Positions 17,818 through 21,127 of a DNA stretch of 21,127 bases are shown piece by piece. The notes beneath the pieces are model-generated. The model saw only the letters and a list, made by a program, of their open reading frames with translations. It had not been told where the DNA came from and made no database searches. This stretch comes from Euperipatoides rowelli. Its lineage: Eukaryota > Onychophora > Udeonychophora > Euonychophora > Peripatopsidae. Location: NCBI GenBank assembly GCA_003024985.2, contig PXIH01S0000715.1. One strand, written 5' to 3'. A program made the translations under genes and the position numbers. Each line of letters opens with the position of its first letter. Within the stretch, counting starts at the first letter, position 1.

Positions 17818-17859
17818 GTAAAGGGCCACACAAAAGGTTAATCCGGTTCTGGAGAGGTG

Positions 17860-18699
17860 CAATTAATATGTTTGATAATGTTTAAATTACATGCTTCGGT
17901 CAGCCCAACCATTAATCAATCAGCGGCCATTTCTTGGATAAATGGTGATCCTGAGTTTTCTAGGCAGACACTTGTACGATCAACTAGTAGCTGAGGTTCT
18001 AGTCATAGAGGATGATTTACATCAGCAGGGTTAAATATGGGTCCCAGTTCAGATTACTGTGCAATGAAGTAAACCCAGATGTTCAAAAGAATATTTTTTA
18101 TGTAATTCTATTTGTTAAAAATAAATACATGTTTGTACAATATTGAATAAAAAATAATATAATAAAAAATCAAGAATAGGATAGCCTAAGATATGTACAG
18201 TATTACATTATTCATCACTCAGTGGTGTGTAAGGTTCAACCTTAAGATAGACTGTATTAAGCATTCTTTATGCACTTTTTAAATGGATTAAATATATGAA
18301 AGTACAGTATCATACACAAAGATATATTTATAATTAAAGGCTAAACATTTGCTTGTAGCCTATAATATACACTGCAGTAGCCTATATATATAGGCTACAG
18401 GACTCCCCACCTGTATACCGGCGAATATACAAAATACAATCATCCTACAAAACATACACTGCAGAGTGTACACATACTGCACCATCATCCACTTATATAC
18501 ACAATTGTAGTGGGGCAAAACCTTATTTGTTGTAGGCCTAATGTATGTTAATTTTATTATAAAGACAATTTAAAGTTTCTGACTTTAAGGATCATCTGAA
18601 AGTAGGCATAATAATAATTATGAAACACAAATCTAAATTATTAAAATATGGGCCGAAAACATAAGTTTATTCCTGATAAAGACTTAATCAGTTTTCTAT
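17860..18699. other. AT-rich spacer, no gene seen
   Basis: It contains a perfect 22-bp palindrome at 18377-18398 and several TACAGTA and TAGGCCTA words. No exon-like frame or element boundary was identified. Confidence 0.45.
18377..18398. repeat. Perfect 22-bp palindrome (GTAGCC, ten alternating TA, GGCTAC)
   Basis: The sequence GTAGCC, then TATATATATA, then GGCTAC equals its own reverse complement over 22 bases. It is an extended version of the TAGCCTA/TAGGCTA word that recurs through the window. Confidence 0.95.
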
Positions 18700-18736
18700 A
18701 ATCCAAACTAATTGTAACTTTACAGTATTTACAGCC

Positions 18737-18937
18737 ACAGTAAGCCTATATATCTCACAAAAAAAAGTATCCAAAAAATATATATCTAGGCGATCTCCAT
18801 GGATTGATGCAGATATTGTCGGTTTGGTCTATGAGAAAAATAAAGCCCACAAAAAGGCATTGGATTATGGAGACCTAGAACTTTGGAACATTTTTAAAAA
18901 AATAAAAAATACTCTAAATTACACAAAAAAAAAGTAA
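18737..18937 (+). pseudogene. LINE pol fragment: linker before the reverse transcriptase
   Basis: The open frame contains RRSPWIDADIVGLVYEKNKA and GDLELWNIFKKIKN, the pattern (SPW(I/F)...L...R...Y..AK...D...W..YK..RN) found at the start of the RT region in CR1/Jockey LINEs. It stops at 18935-18937 after an A-rich run. Homology continues in other frames to about 19230 (SKNFWGIVEWIPWKEKTKKS-like text), so frameshifts in A runs are likely. Confidence 0.65.
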
Positions 18938-19230
18938 AATTGAATACAAAAAAAAGTTCATTGAAAGTAAAAACCACTCAAAAAATTTTGGGGAATTGTT
19001 GAATGGATTCCTTGGAAGGAAAAAACAAAGAAATCAGGCTTTGTTACCAATGATGAGTGTTCAATCTTTGAATAATTATTTTGTTTCTGTTGGTATTGTG
19101 ATCACAACCAAATTGAAAAAAAAAGAAGGGATTTGTCTCTTGGCAATATTGATAAAGATGATACTGAATACCCTTGATCTAAAGCCTGGATTTAGTTTTT
19201 TGCTTGTCGATATCTCTTTGTTGAAATTAA

Positions 19231-19329
19231 ATGCCTGAAAGGACGTCATCAGGACCTGATAAAATTGAGAGTAGAATTATAAAAATTTTACCTGACTATT
19301 TGCTGGACTTTCTAATCTTTATAATATGA
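19231..19329 (+). pseudogene. LINE reverse-transcriptase fragment with the SGPD motif
   Basis: The frame reads ERTSSGPDKIESRIIKILPD and continues YLLDFLIFI before TGA. SGPD(G/K)I followed by LLK.L is the N-terminal fingers region of LINE reverse transcriptases. The continuation (MNSSIEQGYFLEVWKSS) is in another frame starting at 19326, so a frameshift lies at about 19318-19330. Confidence 0.7.
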
Positions 19330-19585
19330 ATAGTTCCATTGAGCAGGGTTACTTTCTTGAAGTATGGAAGTCGTCTTACATTACCCCAGTCTTCAAAACC
19401 GGATCCAGAGGAGAGCTGTCTAAATATAGACCAATAGGTATCTTGCCATTGTTTGGAAAGTTGTTTGAAAAGATGGTTTATGCACAATTGGCTGATTATA
19501 TTGAGAGAGAAAATCTGATTGACGACCTACAATGTGGGTTTAGAAAGGGGCATTCTGTTACGACTTGTCTGCTTAAATTAATAAT
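19326..19585 (+). pseudogene. LINE reverse-transcriptase fragment (fingers, YRPIGILP motif)
   Basis: The frame contains WKSSYITPVFKTGSRGELSK, YRPIGILPLFGKLFEKMVYA and DDLQCGFRKGHSVTTCLLKL. These correspond to the conserved YRPIS.LP, K.FE and GFR.GHST blocks of CR1/Jockey reverse transcriptases. The frame continues open to 19727 but no longer matches after LLKL. The next homologous block (DLSKAFDC) follows immediately in another frame, and about 18 residues usually present between these blocks are absent, indicating a deletion of roughly 50 bp with a frame change. Confidence 0.85.
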
Positions 19586-20056
19586 GATTTATCTAAAGCT
19601 TTTGATTGCCTTTCTCATCCTATTTTATTGGACAGACTTAAACAATTGGGTCTTGATCAACATGTGCAACGATGGTTGGCAAGCTTTATTATGTCTAAGC
19701 GACAGGCCGTTAGATTTGGATCTATGATGTCTGACTTTGAAACAACTGTCTATGGTGTCCCTCAGGGGTCTACTATGGGCCCATTATTATTTAGTTTGTA
19801 TGTAGATCCGATTTTTAAATTGTCTATACACAGTAAAATATTATTCACTGATGATGTCACTATATATTGTAGTAGAACTAATATGGATGTCATTCAGAAC
19901 AAATTGAATGAGGATCTAGGAAAAATAAATAATTGGTTTTTGTTGAATGGTTTATTATTAAACCCATCAAAGACCAAAAGCATGGTGATTGGATCATCAA
20001 AACAGATTAAAAGTTTAGGGGTGTACAAAGGGTACTTAATATTGATGGTCAGTTAA
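19580..20056 (+). pseudogene. LINE reverse-transcriptase fragment (palm, motifs A-D)
   Basis: This frame carries motif A DLSKAFDC (19586-19609), then HPILLDRLKQLGL, then motif B GVPQGSTMGPLLFSLYV (from 19754). Motif C is FTDD at 19844-19855, where the family norm is (F/Y)ADD, followed by LNPSKTKSMVIG. The catalytic aspartates are retained, but Ala to Thr in motif C and the flanking frameshifts mark an inactive copy. Homology leaves this frame near KQIKSL and continues in the next (LKILGITLDESLTW). Confidence 0.88.
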
Positions 20057-20649
20057 TTCCATCAGACACCCAGCTGAAGATCTTGGGAATTACCTTAGAT
20101 GAGTCTTTGACATGGAATCCTCATGAATGTCAATTTGATAGTTAATTCGTATGAGAAAAATTCTTGAAAGATATCATTTGGAACTGATATAAAACATTAG
20201 CATCTCCTCATATCGCCTATTGTGACCAGGGATGGGGAGATTGTGGTCAAATTTTATCCAATAGATTGCAGCTGGTTCAAAATATGGTAGCCAGATATAT
20301 TGATTATGGTGGAGGGAGGCATAGTGCCTCGGATGCCTTTTAAATACTTTGGGTTGGCCGAGTCTCGAGATAGGAAGGCTTATGCATCATGGGTCACTCA
20401 TGTAGAAGATTATTTTGGGACACATATTTATATGGTTTGTTATCATTTGTTGGAGGTGAACATGCCCACCACACTAGATTGAGTGCTGGCAAAGGATTGA
20501 AGATCTTACATTCAAGATCGGTTATTGGATCTAAAGCTTTTTGCAAATATGGTCCTAAGATGTGGAATAGAATTCCTAGGATATTAGAGAAGCCTTTTAG
20601 CTTAAATTTATTTAAACATAGACTATTCATATATTTGAAGGATTTATAG
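20057..20649 (+). pseudogene. LINE pol C-terminal segment, broken
   Basis: In pieces separated by stops: PSDTQLKILGITLDESLTWN, then ASPHIAYCDQGWGDCGQIL with SNRLQLVQNMVARYI, then from about 20470 HAHHTRLSAGKGLKILHSRS and KYGPKMWNRIPRILEKPFSL, ending FIYLKDL at TAG (20647-20649). The pattern LG(I/V)TLD..LTW, then YC...WG, then (P)K.WN.(L/I)P...S...FK..L is the standard C-terminus of CR1/L2-like LINE pol. Residual ORFs at 20300-20482 and 20389-20649 are parts of this. Confidence 0.8.
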
Positions 20650-20823
20650 ATTTGTATTATTGTTGGGTTTTTTAAGCAATGAATGAATGTTCTTTTATGA
20701 TTTGATTTTAACATTTTATCTATAGAGTGATAGGCCCTATATATATTTTTCATTCTTTAATATTTTACTAATTTGTCTTGGGTCCTGGAGGAGCACCTTG
20801 CTGAGTGAAGGATCCGTTATCCC

Positions 20824-20840
20824 ATTATTATTATTATTAT
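20824..20840 (+). repeat. (ATT)n microsatellite tail of the LINE
   Basis: After GGATCCGTTATCCC the sequence is ATT repeated five times plus AT. It marks the 3' terminus of the LINE. Confidence 0.85.
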
Positions 20841-21127
20841 AAAAACTAAGCAGCCATAATAGTTTAAAGTACAGCCTACCGGTAGTCTACACATAGAATT
20901 TTATGTGTCAATTATAAAAACGAGGAGAGCTATTTAATGAGTAGTGTGCATGCCATGGTTAGGTTCAAAGAACATGGCCAGGATCTTATAAACAGTCTAC
21001 TGTATAAAGGCTGTATTATCCCTCCCTTTATTTATTATGGTATGTTGAGAAGTGTAGATGGATGTCGTAAACCTATCCGTTTATGTCACTCCATATAGCT
21101 CGTAAACTTGTTTTTGATAATGCTCAT
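20841..21127 (+). other. Unassigned end of window with a short open frame
   Basis: A frame from ATG at 20937 to TAG at 21096-21098 (53 codons) includes HAMVRFKEHGQDLINSLLYK and GCIIPPFIYYGMLRSVDGCR. It is open upstream of the ATG as well, to about 20890. After its stop another frame reads ARKLVFDNAH to the window edge. Composition is more coding-like than nearby spacer. It is not recognised; it may be a fragment of another mobile element or of a host exon. No splice acceptor could be assigned. Confidence 0.2.

Larger units (their letters stand above)
17074..17851. mobile_element. Outer hAT-type element (CAGGGCCGGATTA ends) interrupted by a second hAT element
   Basis: The left end CAGGGCCGGATTA and the reverse complement of the right end CAGAACCGGATTA differ at 2 of 13 bases. 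The flanking 8-bp duplications match 7/8. CAGGGCCGGATT with GGCCC motifs just inside is a familiar style of hAT miniature element. After removing the nested insertion (17469-17817) and one copy of its target duplication, the element is about 421 bp. No coding sequence is present. Confidence 0.8.
18700..20841 (+). mobile_element. 5'-truncated CR1/Jockey-group LINE with broken pol ORF
   Basis: A plus-strand non-LTR retrotransposon about 2.1 kb long. It begins within the linker between endonuclease and reverse transcriptase (SPWIDADIVGLVYEKNKAHK near 18791). It then runs through the reverse-transcriptase domain and a CR1/L2-type C-terminal segment, and ends in a 3' UTR with an (ATT)n tail at 20824-20840. 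No endonuclease domain or ORF1 is present. The frame is broken several times. No clear target duplication was seen, as is common for this group. Short 3' repeats instead of poly-A fit CR1/L2-like LINEs. Confidence 0.85.

Noticed and set aside
17423-17833. 136-codon minus-strand open frame rich in Phe/Leu/Gly
   Set aside because: It is generated by the 48-bp tandem repeat and A/T runs of the nested hAT element and crosses both element boundaries; the hydrophobic repeats are translated poly-A/T tracts.

Overview
The window is AT-rich animal genomic DNA of a compact, transposon-loaded kind. Exons are small and bounded by GT/AG splice signals. There is a CR1/Jockey-type LINE, a tRNA-derived SINE and many short non-autonomous DNA transposons. 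No bacterial-style gene arrangement is present. The mix (CR1-type LINE, hAT-type miniature elements, frequent TAGGCCTA and TACNGTA words) suggests an invertebrate, possibly a marine deuterostome. That is an impression, and no species can be named from the sequence alone.

Host genes. A plus-strand gene ends near the left edge: its last coding exon (948-1453) encodes an acidic, Ser/Glu-rich C-terminus of 167 whole codons with internal repeats. A minus-strand gene faces it tail to tail. Its terminal coding exon lies at 8341-8405 and an upstream exon at 14300-14353; both encode leucine-heptad, coiled-coil-like peptide. I recognise neither protein. The 5.9 kb minus-strand intron between these exons is packed with mobile elements and contains an assembly gap (10351-10696).

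Mobile elements. Several non-autonomous elements can be delimited to the base from terminal inverted repeats plus target-site duplications. hAT-type elements with 8-bp duplications lie at 4796-5352 (AAGTGTGG), 9579-10957 (TGYATAAT, 7/8), 12599-12805 (AGTATAAC), 17074-17851 (GAGAGRTG, 7/8) and, nested inside the last, 17469-17817 (GTAAAGGG). A lone hAT-like end sits at 2731. A TA-flanked inverted-repeat element is at 13641-14241, a pogo/Tigger-like miniature element at 6753-7110, and a small C-rich fold-back element at 14515-14681. A tRNA-derived SINE head is at 11261-11346. A minus-strand A-tailed retroposon tail is at 16919-17060.

Right end. From about 14970 to 16480 the DNA is less AT-rich and holds broken reading frames that look like a decayed retroelement on the minus strand. 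From about 18700 to 20840 there is a plus-strand, 5'-truncated, frameshifted LINE with readable reverse-transcriptase motifs, a conserved C-terminal segment and an (ATT)n tail. The last 290 bases hold one short unexplained open frame.

The remaining DNA is AT-rich spacer, 3' UTR or intron with homopolymer runs. The most noteworthy structures are the nested hAT insertion, a 49-bp near-perfect fold-back at the tip of one hAT element, a five-copy AGTTCCTGCACC array filling another, and a possible tandem splice acceptor that would switch the C-terminus of the coiled-coil gene.
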